Of a stretch of DNA of 64,000 bases, positions 11,181 to 20,900 are shown in pieces. Both the position numbers and the translations under genes were made by a program. The stretch is from the NCBI RefSeq assembly GCF_000755245.1, contig NZ_BBMP01000006.1, positions 124,001-188,000 on the forward strand. Direction: 5' to 3'. Numbering within the stretch: the stretch's first letter is position 1; every line of letters begins with the position of its first letter. Source of the DNA: Halococcus sediminicola (GTDB taxonomy: Archaea; Halobacteriota; Halobacteria; Halobacteriales; Halococcaceae). A model generated the notes under the pieces. That model was given only the letters and a program-made list of their open reading frames with translations, made no database searches and was not told the origin of the DNA.

Positions 11181-12222
11181 CTGCTTGCACTCGTTCGGTT
11201 TCGCTTTCGTCTTCGCTCTGTTCGGTCTCCTCGGCCCACGCGAACAGCCCGCGCAGGCGCTCGCCCACGTCCTCTATCTCGTGGTTCTTCTCGGCCTGTC
11301 GCAACTGACGGTAGGCGGGTCGGTTCGCCTGGTTTTCGGCGATCCACTCGCGGGCGAACGCCCCCGATTGAACGTCGTCGAGCACTTGCTCCATGTTCTC
11401 ACGGGCGTGCTCGTCGACGACGACGTCGCCCTTGGTGAGACCCCCATATTCGGCCGTATCGGAGACCGAGTCCCACATCCCGCCGAGCCCGCCCTCGTAC
11501 ATCAGGTCCACGATGAGTTTCATCTCGTTGAGACACTCGAAGTAGGCCATCTCCGGACTGTAGCCGGCATCGACGAGCGTCTCGTAGGCCTGTTTGATGA
11601 GGCTCGTCACGCCACCACAGAGCACTGCCTGCTCGCCGAACAGATCGGTTTCGGTCTCCTCGCGGAAACTGGTCTCGACGACGCCCGCACGGGTGCAGCC
11701 GATCCCCTGTGCGTACGCGAGCGCTTCGTCGGCTGCCTCGCCCGTGGCGTCCCGATAGACCGCGAGCAGTCCGGGAGTCCCCTCGCCGCGCTCGTAATCC
11801 CGGCGGACGATGTGGCCCGGTCCCTTCGGTGCGATCATCGTCACGTCCACGTCCTCGGGTGGTTCGATCTGCCCGAAGTGGATGTTGAACCCGTGGGCGA
11901 ACTGGAGGGTATCGCCACTGTCGAGTTCGCTCTCGATGTCGTCGTACACTGCGGGTTGGACGGTATCGGGCACGAGCATCGAGACGATGTCCGCTTGTGC
12001 GGCGGCCTCGACAGGAGTACCCACCGCCAGTCCGTCCTCGCGGGCGGCGTCGCGCGAACTCGACTCTTCGCGAAGGCCCACGACCACGTCGACCCCGCTG
12101 TCGGCGAGGTTCTGGGCGTGGGCGTGGCCCTGCGAGCCGTAGCCCATCACGGCCACGGTCTTGCCCTCGATGGCGCTACTCTCTACATCGTCGTCGTAGT
12201 GTATCGTCGCGTGTTCTGTCAT
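11173..12222 (-). CDS. ilvC: ketol-acid reductoisomerase (class I)
   Basis: A 349-residue enzyme that converts acetolactate or acetohydroxybutyrate into the dihydroxy acid with NADPH and Mg2+. The Rossmann motif [19 protein letters not shown] is at the N-terminus, followed by [11 protein letters not shown], where the arginine and serines suggest NADPH preference. The Mg2+ residues lie in [12 protein letters not shown] and the C-terminal KARI domain in [19 protein letters not shown]. The acidic tail of about 20 residues is a halophilic extension. The start at 12222 overlaps ilvN by 4 nt. Confidence 0.95.
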   Translation of the reverse strand: MTEHATIHYDDDVESSAIEGKTVAVMGYGSQGHAHAQNLADSGVDVVVGLREESSSRDAAREDGLAVGTPVEAAAQADIVSMLVPDTVQPAVYDDIESELDSGDTLQFAHGFNIHFGQIEPPEDVDVTMIAPKGPGHIVRRDYERGEGTPGLLAVYRDATGEAADEALAYAQGIGCTRAGVVETSFREETETDLFGEQAVLCGGVTSLIKQAYETLVDAGYSPEMAYFECLNEMKLIVDLMYEGGLGGMWDSVSDTAEYGGLTKGDVVVDEHARENMEQVLDDVQSGAFAREWIAENQANRPAYRQLRQAEKNHEIEDVGERLRGLFAWAEETEQSEDESETERVQADD

Positions 12223-12866
12223 GGTTCGTGTATTCGTTCGTACCGCTCCTCTTCCGCGTGTGTCGTCCACTCCTCGCCGCGGGCGAGCGCCGTCTGCCCG
12301 GTTCTGGCGAGTTCGCGAATGCCGAACTGTCGGAAGGCGTCGATGGCGTCGTCGATCTTCTGTTCGTCGCCGGTGATCTGCACCGTAATCGTCCGTGGTC
12401 CGGCATCCAGGGTCTCGCCGCCGTACATGTCGGTGATCGCGTTGACCTTGTCGGGTTCCTCACCGTGGACTTTCAGCACGACCAGCTCGCGGCGCACGGC
12501 GTCGCCGCCGAGTTCGCGCACCGAAATCACGTTCACGACTTTGGCGAGCTGTTTTTCGACCTGTCGGATGCCCGGTTCGGGTTCCTCGATGACGACTGTG
12601 ACCCGCGACGTCTCGGGGTTCGTGGTCGTCCCCACAGTCAGGGATTCGATGTTGAACTGTCGGCGCGAGACCAGTCCCGAGATCTTCGCCAGCACGCCCG
12701 GTTCGTTCTGCACGAGCGCCGACAACACCGTGCGCCGCGGCTCGTGTGCAGCCTCCGTCTCGGGATCGATGCGGACGCCGTGGCTGGTGCGCCGGCCCGA
12801 GGGCTGGGGGCGCTCCTCGGGAGCCGGTCCCTGCAGGCCCTCGGCCGTCGTCTCTCCATCGCTCAT
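12219..12866 (-). CDS. ilvN: acetolactate synthase regulatory (small) subunit
   Basis: A 215-residue protein with a non-conserved acidic N-terminus of about 45 residues, then an ACT domain ([32 protein letters not shown]) and a C-terminal ALS_ss domain. It activates the IlvB catalytic subunit and confers valine feedback sensitivity in characterised homologues. The start codon overlaps the ilvB stop by 4 nt. The frame is open for a further 87 codons upstream inside ilvB, but that is a shadow. Confidence 0.93.
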   Translation of the reverse strand: MSDGETTAEGLQGPAPEERPQPSGRRTSHGVRIDPETEAAHEPRRTVLSALVQNEPGVLAKISGLVSRRQFNIESLTVGTTTNPETSRVTVVIEEPEPGIRQVEKQLAKVVNVISVRELGGDAVRRELVVLKVHGEEPDKVNAITDMYGGETLDAGPRTITVQITGDEQKIDDAIDAFRQFGIRELARTGQTALARGEEWTTHAEEERYERIHEP

Positions 12867-14671
12867 AGCTGGTCCTCCTCCAGCACGAACTGGCCGTTGG
12901 CTCCCCCGCTTGGCACCATCGGATAGACGTTCTCGGTCGGGTCGATGTGTGCATCGACCACCGAGGGACCGTCGTGGGCGAGCGCCGCCTCGATGGTCCC
13001 TTCGACGTCGTCGTGGCTCTCCATCCGGAAGCCACGCGCGCCGAAGGCCTCGGCGAGCGTGGCGAAATCGGGCATCCACGGATACTCCGAGGCCATCCGC
13101 CGGCCCCCGTGGAAGCTGTCCTGCCACTGGCGCACCATCCCGATGCCCTCGTTGTTCAGCACGAACACCGTGATGTCGAGGTCCTCGCGGACGGCGACCG
13201 CGAGTTCCTGCAGCGTCATCAGGAACGAGCCATCCCCATCAAAACAGACCACCGACTGGTCGTCATCGGCAGCGAGGCGTGCACCGATAGCGGAGGGGAG
13301 TCCGTAGCCCATCGTACCCAGCCCGTGCGAGGAGACCCACGTTCGGGGTTCGGTGTACGTCCAGTACTGGACCGCCCACATCTGGTGCTGGCCGACGCCC
13401 GTGGTGACGATGGTGTCGTCGGCCGTCGCCCTATCGACGCTCTCGACGACGAACTGGGGTTTGAGCGGCCCCTCTTCGTCCATCGCGTAGTCCATCGGGT
13501 AGTCGGTCTTCCACTGCTGGCACTGCTCGACCCAGTCCTGGAAGCGCTCGCCGGTGGCCGCCATGTCCGCCGCGCGCTCATCGGCCATCGCCTCACCCAT
13601 CTGTTCGATGACCGTGCCGGCGTCGCCCAGCAGCGGATGGTCGGCGTGGACGTTCTTCGAGATCTCCGCGGCGTCGATGTCGGCGTGGACGATCTCGGCT
13701 TCGGGAGCGAACGTCTCGACCCCTCCTGTGAGCCGGTCGTCGAACCGGGTGCCGACCGCGAACATGACGTCGCAGTGGGTGATCGCCATGTTGGCGTAGC
13801 CCGTGCCGTGCATCCCGGCCATCTCCAGTGCGAGGTCGTGGTCTTCGGGGAACACGCCCACCGCGGGCATCGTCGTCACCACCGGAATCCCGTACTCGGT
13901 GGCGAACTCCCTGAGTTCCTCGCAGGCCTCGCCTTTGAGCACACCGCCGCCCGCCAGAATCACGGGTTTCTCGGCGCGCGCGAGGACGCCGGCGGCCGTC
14001 TCGACCGCTTCGCTATCGGCGCGTTCGGGCGGATCGTACGTTTCGGGCGTCTCCCCCGCTTCGGGTTCGCGCTCGGTCGCGCCCTTCGTCACGTCCTTCG
14101 GGAGGTCGACGAGGGTGGGTCCCTGCCGGCCCTCACGGGCGAGCGCGAACGCCTCGCCTACCGTGTCGCCGACGGTATCGGCGTCGCCCGCGAAGTAGTT
14201 CTCCTTCGTTATCGGACTCGTCACGCCCGTGGTGTCGGTCTCTTGGAAGGCATCGGAGCCAACCATGTCCGATGGGACCTGGCCCGTCAGCGCCACCATC
14301 GGGTCCGAGTCCATCGAAGCGTCGGCGAGACCAGTGACCAGATTCGTCGCGCCGGGTCCCGACGTCGCCAGGCAGACGCCCGGTTCGCCGGCGACGATGC
14401 CGAAGGCGTCGGCTGCGTGGGCCGCACCCTGTTCGTGGGCCATCGTGACGTGGGTGAGGTCGGCGTCGTAGAGCGCGTCGTAGACGGGCATGATGGCCCC
14501 GCCCTGCACGCCGAAGAGGTGCTCGACGCCCGCGCGTTCGAGCGCCCGGGCGACCGATTCCGCGCCGGTCGTCACGGGTCGCTCGGCGGTCTCGTCCGCG
14601 CCGGTCGTCACCTCCGTCGGCTCGGCTGCCTCGGCCTCCTCGGCTCGCTGAGTTGGCTGTCCCTCACTCAT
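12863..14671 (-). CDS. ilvB: acetolactate synthase large (catalytic) subunit
   Basis: A 602-residue thiamine-diphosphate enzyme. It condenses two pyruvates, or pyruvate and 2-oxobutyrate, in the first common step to valine, leucine and isoleucine. The catalytic glutamate is in MAHEQGAAHAADAFG, FAD-binding residues are in the middle domain, and the ThDP motif is GDGSFLMTLQELAVAVRE followed by NNEGIGMVRQWQ. An acidic 30-residue N-terminal extension precedes the conserved core. It is the first large gene of the operon. Its start overlaps the stop of a short upstream ORF (14664-14765), and a leader peptide lies about 190 nt upstream. Confidence 0.95.
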   Translation of the reverse strand: MSEGQPTQRAEEAEAAEPTEVTTGADETAERPVTTGAESVARALERAGVEHLFGVQGGAIMPVYDALYDADLTHVTMAHEQGAAHAADAFGIVAGEPGVCLATSGPGATNLVTGLADASMDSDPMVALTGQVPSDMVGSDAFQETDTTGVTSPITKENYFAGDADTVGDTVGEAFALAREGRQGPTLVDLPKDVTKGATEREPEAGETPETYDPPERADSEAVETAAGVLARAEKPVILAGGGVLKGEACEELREFATEYGIPVVTTMPAVGVFPEDHDLALEMAGMHGTGYANMAITHCDVMFAVGTRFDDRLTGGVETFAPEAEIVHADIDAAEISKNVHADHPLLGDAGTVIEQMGEAMADERAADMAATGERFQDWVEQCQQWKTDYPMDYAMDEEGPLKPQFVVESVDRATADDTIVTTGVGQHQMWAVQYWTYTEPRTWVSSHGLGTMGYGLPSAIGARLAADDDQSVVCFDGDGSFLMTLQELAVAVREDLDITVFVLNNEGIGMVRQWQDSFHGGRRMASEYPWMPDFATLAEAFGARGFRMESHDDVEGTIEAALAHDGPSVVDAHIDPTENVYPMVPSGGANGQFVLEEDQL

Positions 14672-14765
14672 CGTCGCCGCCCCCGTTGTCGGCGTCGGTT
14701 CGTGGTCGATACGTCGCTCGTGGGTGCGGTGTGTGCAGTCGTGTCTGGTGTTCTCTGTCGTTCAT
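14664..14765 (-). CDS. 33-codon ORF overlapping the ilvB start
   Basis: A short ORF starting ATG at 14765, encoding 33 hydrophilic residues (begins MNDREHQTRLHTPHP, ends DADNGGGDDE). Its TGA ends 8 nt inside ilvB, so a ribosome finishing it would be placed at the ilvB start. The frame is the same as that of the leader peptide at 14856-14939 and is open between them, apart from the leader's TAG. Whether it is translated is not shown by the sequence. It could serve only to couple translation to ilvB, or be non-coding leader RNA. Confidence 0.35.
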   Translation of the reverse strand: MNDREHQTRLHTPHPRATYRPRTDADNGGGDDE

Positions 14766-14768
14766 CGG

Positions 14769-14801
14769 TTGGCTGTCGTCGGCTGTCGTCGGCTGTCGCG
14801 C
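14769..14801. repeat. three tandem ggctgtcgtc-type repeats in the ilvB leader
   Basis: The plus strand reads ggctgtcgtc twice and then ggctgtcgcg, a 10-bp direct repeat of three copies at 14771-14800, inside the untranslated leader between the leader peptide and the ilvB gene. On the transcript this gives repeated CGACAGC boxes. They could bind a protein or simply be a slippage product. Confidence 0.55.
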
Positions 14802-14848
14802 GTGCTGTTCGCTGTGTAGGATGCGTCCGAGTCGAAGTGAGGGGTGAT

Positions 14849-14923
14849 GCAGGGGCTACGCCCCTACAATAATGCGTCCGCGCGCGCCGACCGCGCCGCT
14901 CGGAACCGGCGTGCGCCGAGCGG
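14849..14923 (-). promoter_or_regulatory. putative attenuator-like hairpins of the ilvB leader
   Basis: Two hairpins can be drawn on the transcript. The first pairs CCGCTCGG (14923-14916) with CCGAGCGG (14903-14896), 8 bp with a 12-nt loop. The second pairs GUAGGGGC (14867-14860) with GCCCCUGC (14856-14849), 8 bp including one U-G pair and a 3-nt loop. The second begins inside the Val codon of the leader peptide and contains its stop. No U-run follows, so it is not a textbook terminator; a pausing or translational device is equally possible. Confidence 0.45.
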
Positions 14924-14939
14924 TCGTCGGTCGTGCCAT
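14856..14939 (-). CDS. putative ilvB operon leader peptide (27 aa)
   Basis: An ORF of 27 codons that begins MARPTTARRTPV and ends RGRIIVGA. The last codons are ATT ATT GTA GGG GCG TAG, i.e. Ile-Ile-Val just before the stop. A TATA-like element is centred 29-30 nt upstream of the ATG, so the transcript should begin at or next to the ATG (leaderless). It precedes the branched-chain operon by about 185 nt. Isoleucine and valine codons at the end of a short ORF that runs into a hairpin resemble bacterial ilv/ivb leader peptides. I know of no established archaeal example, so function is inference. Confidence 0.5.
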   Translation of the reverse strand: MARPTTARRTPVPSGAVGARGRIIVGA

Positions 14940-14963
14940 CGTGGTCGTTCTCACTACGGTGGT

Positions 14964-14973
14964 GGTAATAACC
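14964..14973 (-). promoter_or_regulatory. promoter of the ilvB-leuB operon
   Basis: On the minus strand the sequence is gggTTATTAcc, a TATA-like box at 14971-14966, centred about 29 nt before the leader-peptide ATG. It is the only good AT-rich element between the leuA stop and ilvB. Confidence 0.55.
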
Positions 14974-15059
14974 CTTGCGCGCGGTGCAAACGTTGCCACG
15001 GACGCGCACGGTCCGCGCCACCTGCTGCTGGTCGGGTGGGGCGTTCGGTGAGGTCATCG

Positions 15060-16296
<1,237 letters not shown>

Positions 16297-16321
16297 GTAC
16301 TCGACCGAATGCCCATCACAC

Positions 16322-16329
16322 GGATAAAC
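16322..16329 (-). promoter_or_regulatory. leuA promoter (TATA box)
   Basis: The minus strand carries gtTTATccg at about 16329-16322, centred 29-30 nt before the ATG at 16296. The spacing is that expected for a leaderless haloarchaeal transcript and supports 16296 as the true leuA start. The rest of the 329-bp gap up to 16625 also holds an AT-rich patch (cttatatcata, 16420-16430) that may serve the divergent transporter gene. Confidence 0.5.
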
Positions 16330-16625
16330 CTACCGCTCCGGAATCTCCGTTCTGTCGGTCTTCGAAACTCGAAATCGAAAAACCGCCAGCAGTCAACGGC
16401 CTTGTGCCCTCGGTAGTTCCTTATATCATACTGTTGCCCGGCGCGCCGAACCGCCTGATCGGTTCGCATCCGCGCCCGAATCGACGCGTGATTCGTCCAG
16501 CACGCGCTCGCCCGCGGCCGACCGGCGCGAACGCGTCGTGGCCGAACCTTTTTGCGCCGGTGTGGCGACGGCTGACGTATGTTTCCGCACGACGACCGAC
16601 TGTGCCGACCGAGCGGGTGGCGGGC

Positions 16626-17609
16626 GTGAGCGTGCTCGACACGCTCGAACGCATCAGTGAGGGGGCGAGCACGTACTTCGTGGTCTGGGTGCTGCTGTTT
16701 TCGGGCGCGGCGCTCGTCGCGCCCTCGGGATTCACGTGGATCGCACCCTACATCACGCCGTTGTTGGGTGTCATCATGCTCGGGATGGGGCTGACGCTCC
16801 TGCCGGAGGATTTCAGGCGTATCGCCGAGCGCCCGCGCGACGTGGCCATCGGCGCGCTCACTCAGTGGCTCGTAATGCCGCTCGCCGCGTGGGCTCTCAC
16901 TATCGTGCTCTCGCTGCCGCCGGCGCTCGCCATCGGCGTGATTCTGCTGGGGGCCGCACCGGGCGGCACGGCCTCGAACGTCATGACGTATCTCGGCAAG
17001 GGTGACGTGGCGCTCTCGGTGGCCATCACCACGGTGACGACGCTCGCCGCTCCGGTCGTGATGCCCGCGTGGGTCGTCGCGCTCGCTGGCGAACAACTCC
17101 AAGTCACCTTCGCCGAGATGTTTACCTCCATCGTCCAAGTCGTCCTGATTCCCGTGGTCGCGGGCTTCGCGCTCCGACTGGCCCTCGATCGCTACGCGCC
17201 ACGTCTGGCGGCAGCGGGTCTGAACGTCTTTCCGGCGGTCAGCGTCGTCGCCATCGTCGCCATCGTCGCGGCGGTTGTCGGGTTGAACGTCGAGAACATC
17301 CTGACCGCGGGCGCAGTCGTCCTGATTGCGGTCGTCGCCCACAACGCCATCGGGCTGGGGGCCGGCTACGGCGTCGGGCGTGCGAGCGGCATGAATCCCG
17401 AACGGGTCCGGGCGTGCACCTTCGAGGTCGCCCTCCAGAACAGTGGACTCGCGGTCGCGCTCGCCACCGCCTATTTCAGCCCGCTCGCGGCGCTCCCGCC
17501 CGCACTCTTCAGCGTCTGGCACAACGTCACCGGCCCGGCGCTGGCGACGTACTTCTCGCGGCAGACGGAGACGGCCGACACGACGGCTGCGAGCGCGATC
17601 GACGACTGA
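16626..17609 (+). CDS. bile acid:sodium symporter (BASS) family transporter
   Basis: A 327-residue membrane protein with about nine or ten hydrophobic helices. Family signatures are LGMGLTLLPEDF and GAAPGGTASNVMTYLGKGDVALSVAITTVTT, where the polar residues bind Na+ in BASS transporters, plus FEVALQNSGLAVALA. Substrates in the family range from bile acids to pantoate and 2-oxo acids. The frame is open far upstream without an ATG; the GTG at 16626 gives the usual N-terminus (SVLDTLERISEGASTYFVVWVL). A T-rich stretch (aacctttttgcg, about 16545) lies upstream. The gene lies next to the leucine locus but diverges from it. Confidence 0.85.
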   Translation: MSVLDTLERISEGASTYFVVWVLLFSGAALVAPSGFTWIAPYITPLLGVIMLGMGLTLLPEDFRRIAERPRDVAIGALTQWLVMPLAAWALTIVLSLPPALAIGVILLGAAPGGTASNVMTYLGKGDVALSVAITTVTTLAAPVVMPAWVVALAGEQLQVTFAEMFTSIVQVVLIPVVAGFALRLALDRYAPRLAAAGLNVFPAVSVVAIVAIVAAVVGLNVENILTAGAVVLIAVVAHNAIGLGAGYGVGRASGMNPERVRACTFEVALQNSGLAVALATAYFSPLAALPPALFSVWHNVTGPALATYFSRQTETADTTAASAIDD

Positions 17610-17640
17610 CAAACGAGGGTTTTTGTCGAGGCGCGGTGAG
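17610..17640 (+). terminator. T-tract terminator after the BASS transporter
   Basis: Just after the stop the sequence reads gagggtttttgtcgag. A run of five T directly downstream of a gene is the usual intrinsic archaeal termination signal. The next gene in the same direction starts 39 nt later. Confidence 0.35.
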
Positions 17641-17648
17641 CCTGCGGT

Positions 17649-17945
17649 ATGAGCGACTTCGACCTCGACCTGCAGGCCGTCGAAACCGAAATCGAGGAGA
17701 ACGACCCCGAGCGCGCCCACCGCGTCGTCCTCGGCGTGCTCGACGGGCGGACACCGAGCGACGAATGGGTCGCCGAGGTCGAAGACGACGCGGTGCTCGT
17801 CCTCGCCGTCGAGGGTGACCTGAACCGCCTCGCAAGCGGCTTCGCCCGCGACGTCCGCGAGATGGGTGGCGAACTCATCCACTTCCGGAAGTTTCTGCTG
17901 GTGACCCCGCCCGGCGTCCACATCGACACTGATCGGCTGGACTGA
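17649..17945 (+). CDS. DUF5779 family haloarchaeal protein
   Basis: A 98-residue acidic soluble protein starting MSDFDLDLQAVETEIEEND, with the conserved block VVLGVLDGRTPSDEWV and the C-terminal block LIHFRKFLLVTPPGVHIDTDRL. I recognise it as the haloarchaeal DUF5779 family, with no known function. It converges with the GMC oxidoreductase; the 49-bp gap contains T-rich stretches on both strands that can end both transcripts. Confidence 0.75.
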   Translation: MSDFDLDLQAVETEIEENDPERAHRVVLGVLDGRTPSDEWVAEVEDDAVLVLAVEGDLNRLASGFARDVREMGGELIHFRKFLLVTPPGVHIDTDRLD

Positions 17946-17994
17946 CTGGAGGCGCGGTTTTCGACTCCAATAAAAACGAACTGCGAACAGAGAG

Positions 17995-19749
17995 CTAGAA
18001 GTAGATGTCGGCGATTTTGTCGGCAGTCCGCAGCGCGAGCGCCTGTCCCGAGTTGGTAGGGTTCGGACCGCCGACGCCGTTTGCGAGCGCGGAGTGGTCG
18101 GCGACGAACAGTCGATTGACGTTTTTGGCTTCGGCGTTCGAATCGAGCACCTCGCCCATCCGCATCGACGACTGCATGTGGAGCAGCAGCGGCGGCCAAT
18201 CACACCGGTGGACGTGCTCGGCTCCCGCTTCCTTGTGGATGTTCGCCGCGATACGCGAGAGTTCGTCGCGTTTCGCGTCGTCGTCGGGGTGTGGCTCCCA
18301 CTTGACGTTCGGAACCGCGCCGTGCTCGTCCGAGAAGGTGGTATCGAGCGAGACACCGTTGTTCTGGCGCGGCAGGTCGTCGGTGAGGATCAACAGTGCC
18401 TTCGTCTGCTTGTAGTTCGACATCCGGCGTTTGAGTTCCTCGCCGACGACGTATCCCCGCGTATCCCACGGTTCGTCAGGGTCAACTTCGGTGTCGAAAC
18501 TGTACCCGGCTTGGCTGAAGAGGTAATCGGCGTACGAGACCAGTCCCGGACTCATGCCGATGTCCTCCATCCCGCCGATGCCGGGCTTTTCGAACCGCAC
18601 GGCCGAATTCTGGCCGACGTAGGGGTCCATGTGCTCGCCCTCGGGGTTGATGTCGGCGACGGTCTCGTCGTCGTAGACGCCGACGATCCAGTCGAACCAG
18701 TGAGTAGTGAGACCCTTGCCGACCCAGCCATCGTCGGGCAGGCCCGCGTTGAGCCAGAGCCGGGGTGTCTCGATACAGCCACCCGCGAGGACGACCGTAT
18801 CGGAATCGACGGTCTGGGACTGACCGGACCACGAATCGCGGAAAGTCACTCCTGTGGCTTCGAGAGTTCCTGCACCCTCCTTGGTCTCGATGTCCGTCAC
18901 GTAGGCGTTCGGTCGGAGCGCGACGTTGCCCTGCTCGGAACTCTCGTTGGTGTCGAGCGCGCGCGGCACGTAGCCCACGTTGCTCGACTTTCTGGCTTTG
19001 TCCCGCACGGGCGCATCGACGGGCGTCGAGGAACCCTGGAAGTGGTCGCCAACGAGTGTGTCTCCCCGAAAGCCGTCGTCGTAGGAGAACGACCCCTCGT
19101 AGTCGGCATCGAGCGGCTGCCCATTGGAGGTCTCTCGACCGGGAACTTCGACGGCGTTTGCCTGTGGCCGCCAGCCCGTCTCGGTGACGTTCTTGGTCTC
19201 GATGAGGTCGTAGCCAGCGTTCGTCGCCCCCTCGATGAACACCTCCTCCTTGCCGGTCATCGGTGCCTGCTGGGTGCTCGTCAGTTCCTCGTTCAGTTGG
19301 TAGTAGGGGACGAGTTCCTCGTAGTCGAACGGCCAGTGGGGCTGGTCGTTGAACGCGGTCGGGTAGCCACGAGGGTGGTTGGCGAAGTAGTGCAGCGACG
19401 TGCCACCCACGGCTCCGACCTGCCAGATGAAGGCGTTCTGGTGGAGGTTGCGGAACCACGGTGCCCGCGAGTGATCGGCCGGCCCCACGCGTAGATACCC
19501 ATACGTGGGGTCGTTCGCGTCGGCCTCGCGGTGGGTGAACTGCTCGTCCAAGAGTTTGCCATCCAGATCGTCGGGGTCGGTGCTGACCGTCCCACCGGAA
19601 TCGGCGTGTGGTTTCGGCCATTGTTCGTTGCCGTGCCACGGGCCGCCTTCGAGGAGAAGCACGTCCACACCGTGGTCGTGGGCGAGCTTCCACGCGGTCG
19701 CCGGCCCGTCAGCACCCGCACCGACGATGACCACATCGGGATCGTTCAT
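17995..19749 (-). CDS. GMC family FAD-dependent oxidoreductase
   Basis: A 584-residue glucose-methanol-choline type dehydrogenase. The N-terminal dinucleotide-binding motif is VVIVGAGADGPATAWKLA, with the GMC signatures GAVGGTSLHYFANHPR and VVLAGGCIETPRLWLN. The C-terminal FAD segment NPTNSGQALALRTADKIA completes the fold. It resembles the large subunit of gluconate or sorbitol dehydrogenases. It has no signal peptide of its own and overlaps the preceding Tat-signal subunit gene by 4 nt, so export as a complex with that partner is plausible. The substrate is probably a sugar or polyol, but this is not shown. Confidence 0.85.
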   Translation of the reverse strand: MNDPDVVIVGAGADGPATAWKLAHDHGVDVLLLEGGPWHGNEQWPKPHADSGGTVSTDPDDLDGKLLDEQFTHREADANDPTYGYLRVGPADHSRAPWFRNLHQNAFIWQVGAVGGTSLHYFANHPRGYPTAFNDQPHWPFDYEELVPYYQLNEELTSTQQAPMTGKEEVFIEGATNAGYDLIETKNVTETGWRPQANAVEVPGRETSNGQPLDADYEGSFSYDDGFRGDTLVGDHFQGSSTPVDAPVRDKARKSSNVGYVPRALDTNESSEQGNVALRPNAYVTDIETKEGAGTLEATGVTFRDSWSGQSQTVDSDTVVLAGGCIETPRLWLNAGLPDDGWVGKGLTTHWFDWIVGVYDDETVADINPEGEHMDPYVGQNSAVRFEKPGIGGMEDIGMSPGLVSYADYLFSQAGYSFDTEVDPDEPWDTRGYVVGEELKRRMSNYKQTKALLILTDDLPRQNNGVSLDTTFSDEHGAVPNVKWEPHPDDDAKRDELSRIAANIHKEAGAEHVHRCDWPPLLLHMQSSMRMGEVLDSNAEAKNVNRLFVADHSALANGVGGPNPTNSGQALALRTADKIADIYF

Positions 19750-20900
19750 GTTCCACCCCCGATGCCTTCGATGACGTCATCGCCTTTCAGGTCGCTCGGG
19801 AGGTTCAGGTCCTCGGCGTCTGGGTCGGCGAACCCGCCCTCGACGGCGTGTCGCCAGTTGGCGGCGTAGCCGTCGGCCGGGCCCGGATAGCCACTTTGTT
19901 TCCGGCTCTGGACCTCTCCAGCGGGCGTGGACAGCGAGCGCTCGGTCGGCGTGTTGGTCTTGGTCTCGCCCAGTCCGGACCACTCGGTGTAGTAGCCGAA
20001 ACCGTGTAGCCCGTTGACAGCCATCACGACGTACTTCAGGATCCCCACATCCGGAACGAGCGGCGAGAGCAGGTCGTCGAGGCGGTCTATCACGCCGCCG
20101 TCGACGATGGTCCAGAGACATCGGAGGCGGTCCTCCGGGGAGAGCTGGACGAACGTGCCGCCGGCGGGGAACTTGCTTCTGTCGCGCTTGATAGCGTCCT
20201 CGTTTTCGCCGCGAGCGATGAACTCGGCGGCCACGATGTCGAAGACGAGCGTGAACGCCGGCGCGTAGGGGTAGTTCTGGACCACCTCGTGGGTCGTCTC
20301 GTTGGCGGTCTCGACGAGGAGTTCGAACGCGGCGGGACCCGACGAAGAGGCAACGTCATCGGCGAAGGAGATGTCGTAGCGTTCGACCGGTCCGAACGTG
20401 AGAGCCTCTTCGAGCGCATCGTCGTCCAGCCCGAGATCCAGACCGAGGAGGTCGAGGTCGGCGAGATTCAACACGGCATCGAGGGGCGAATCGGGACCGA
20501 ACAGGCCACCGAGATTCGTCAGATCGAGCACCGACTCGAACATCTCCAGTGGCATCTCGGCGTCGGAAGGACCGTCGAGCAGTCCCTTCTCGGTGACCAT
20601 CTCGGCACGGATCTCCTGGAAGTGATTGAAGTCCCAGACGAGGAACTTCTCCAGTTCGACGTCCAGCCCGCCGGGAACGTGCTCCGGCCCGAGCTCGCTC
20701 TCCAACTGTGGCGTGCGGGGCACGATGGCGTCCACGATGGAGCGGTACGTATCGAGCGTGTGCGGGTCGCTCGGCACCGAGTCGTTCAGAACGTCCTCTG
20801 CCTCCGCTATCGTCGCGCCGGACATCGACAGCGCGGCGAGACCGCCGATGCCCTTCATGACACCGCGTCGCGTCGTCGATGGGTCGGTTCGTTCGTTCAT
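19746..20900 (-). CDS. gluconate 2-dehydrogenase subunit 3-like Tat protein
   Basis: A 384-residue protein with an N-terminal TTRRGVMKGIGGLAALSMSG segment, a twin-arginine signal followed by a short hydrophobic stretch. The region after it (TYRSIVDAIVPRTPQLESELG) resembles the small subunit of gluconate 2-dehydrogenase-like enzymes, but the protein is much longer than bacterial subunits (about 200). It is the first gene of the pair with the GMC oxidoreductase and probably carries it across the membrane in folded form. No cytochrome c subunit is adjacent, so the electron acceptor is unknown. Confidence 0.75.
   Translation of the reverse strand: MNERTDPSTTRRGVMKGIGGLAALSMSGATIAEAEDVLNDSVPSDPHTLDTYRSIVDAIVPRTPQLESELGPEHVPGGLDVELEKFLVWDFNHFQEIRAEMVTEKGLLDGPSDAEMPLEMFESVLDLTNLGGLFGPDSPLDAVLNLADLDLLGLDLGLDDDALEEALTFGPVERYDISFADDVASSSGPAAFELLVETANETTHEVVQNYPYAPAFTLVFDIVAAEFIARGENEDAIKRDRSKFPAGGTFVQLSPEDRLRCLWTIVDGGVIDRLDDLLSPLVPDVGILKYVVMAVNGLHGFGYYTEWSGLGETKTNTPTERSLSTPAGEVQSRKQSGYPGPADGYAANWRHAVEGGFADPDAEDLNLPSDLKGDDVIEGIGGGT

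Noticed and set aside
11113-13173. Long plus-strand open frames opposite the ilv genes (also 12947-14872, 14844-16625, 49126-51333)
   Set aside because: They lie opposite well-conserved genes, have no family features, and arise because GC-rich third positions leave the antisense frames free of stops.
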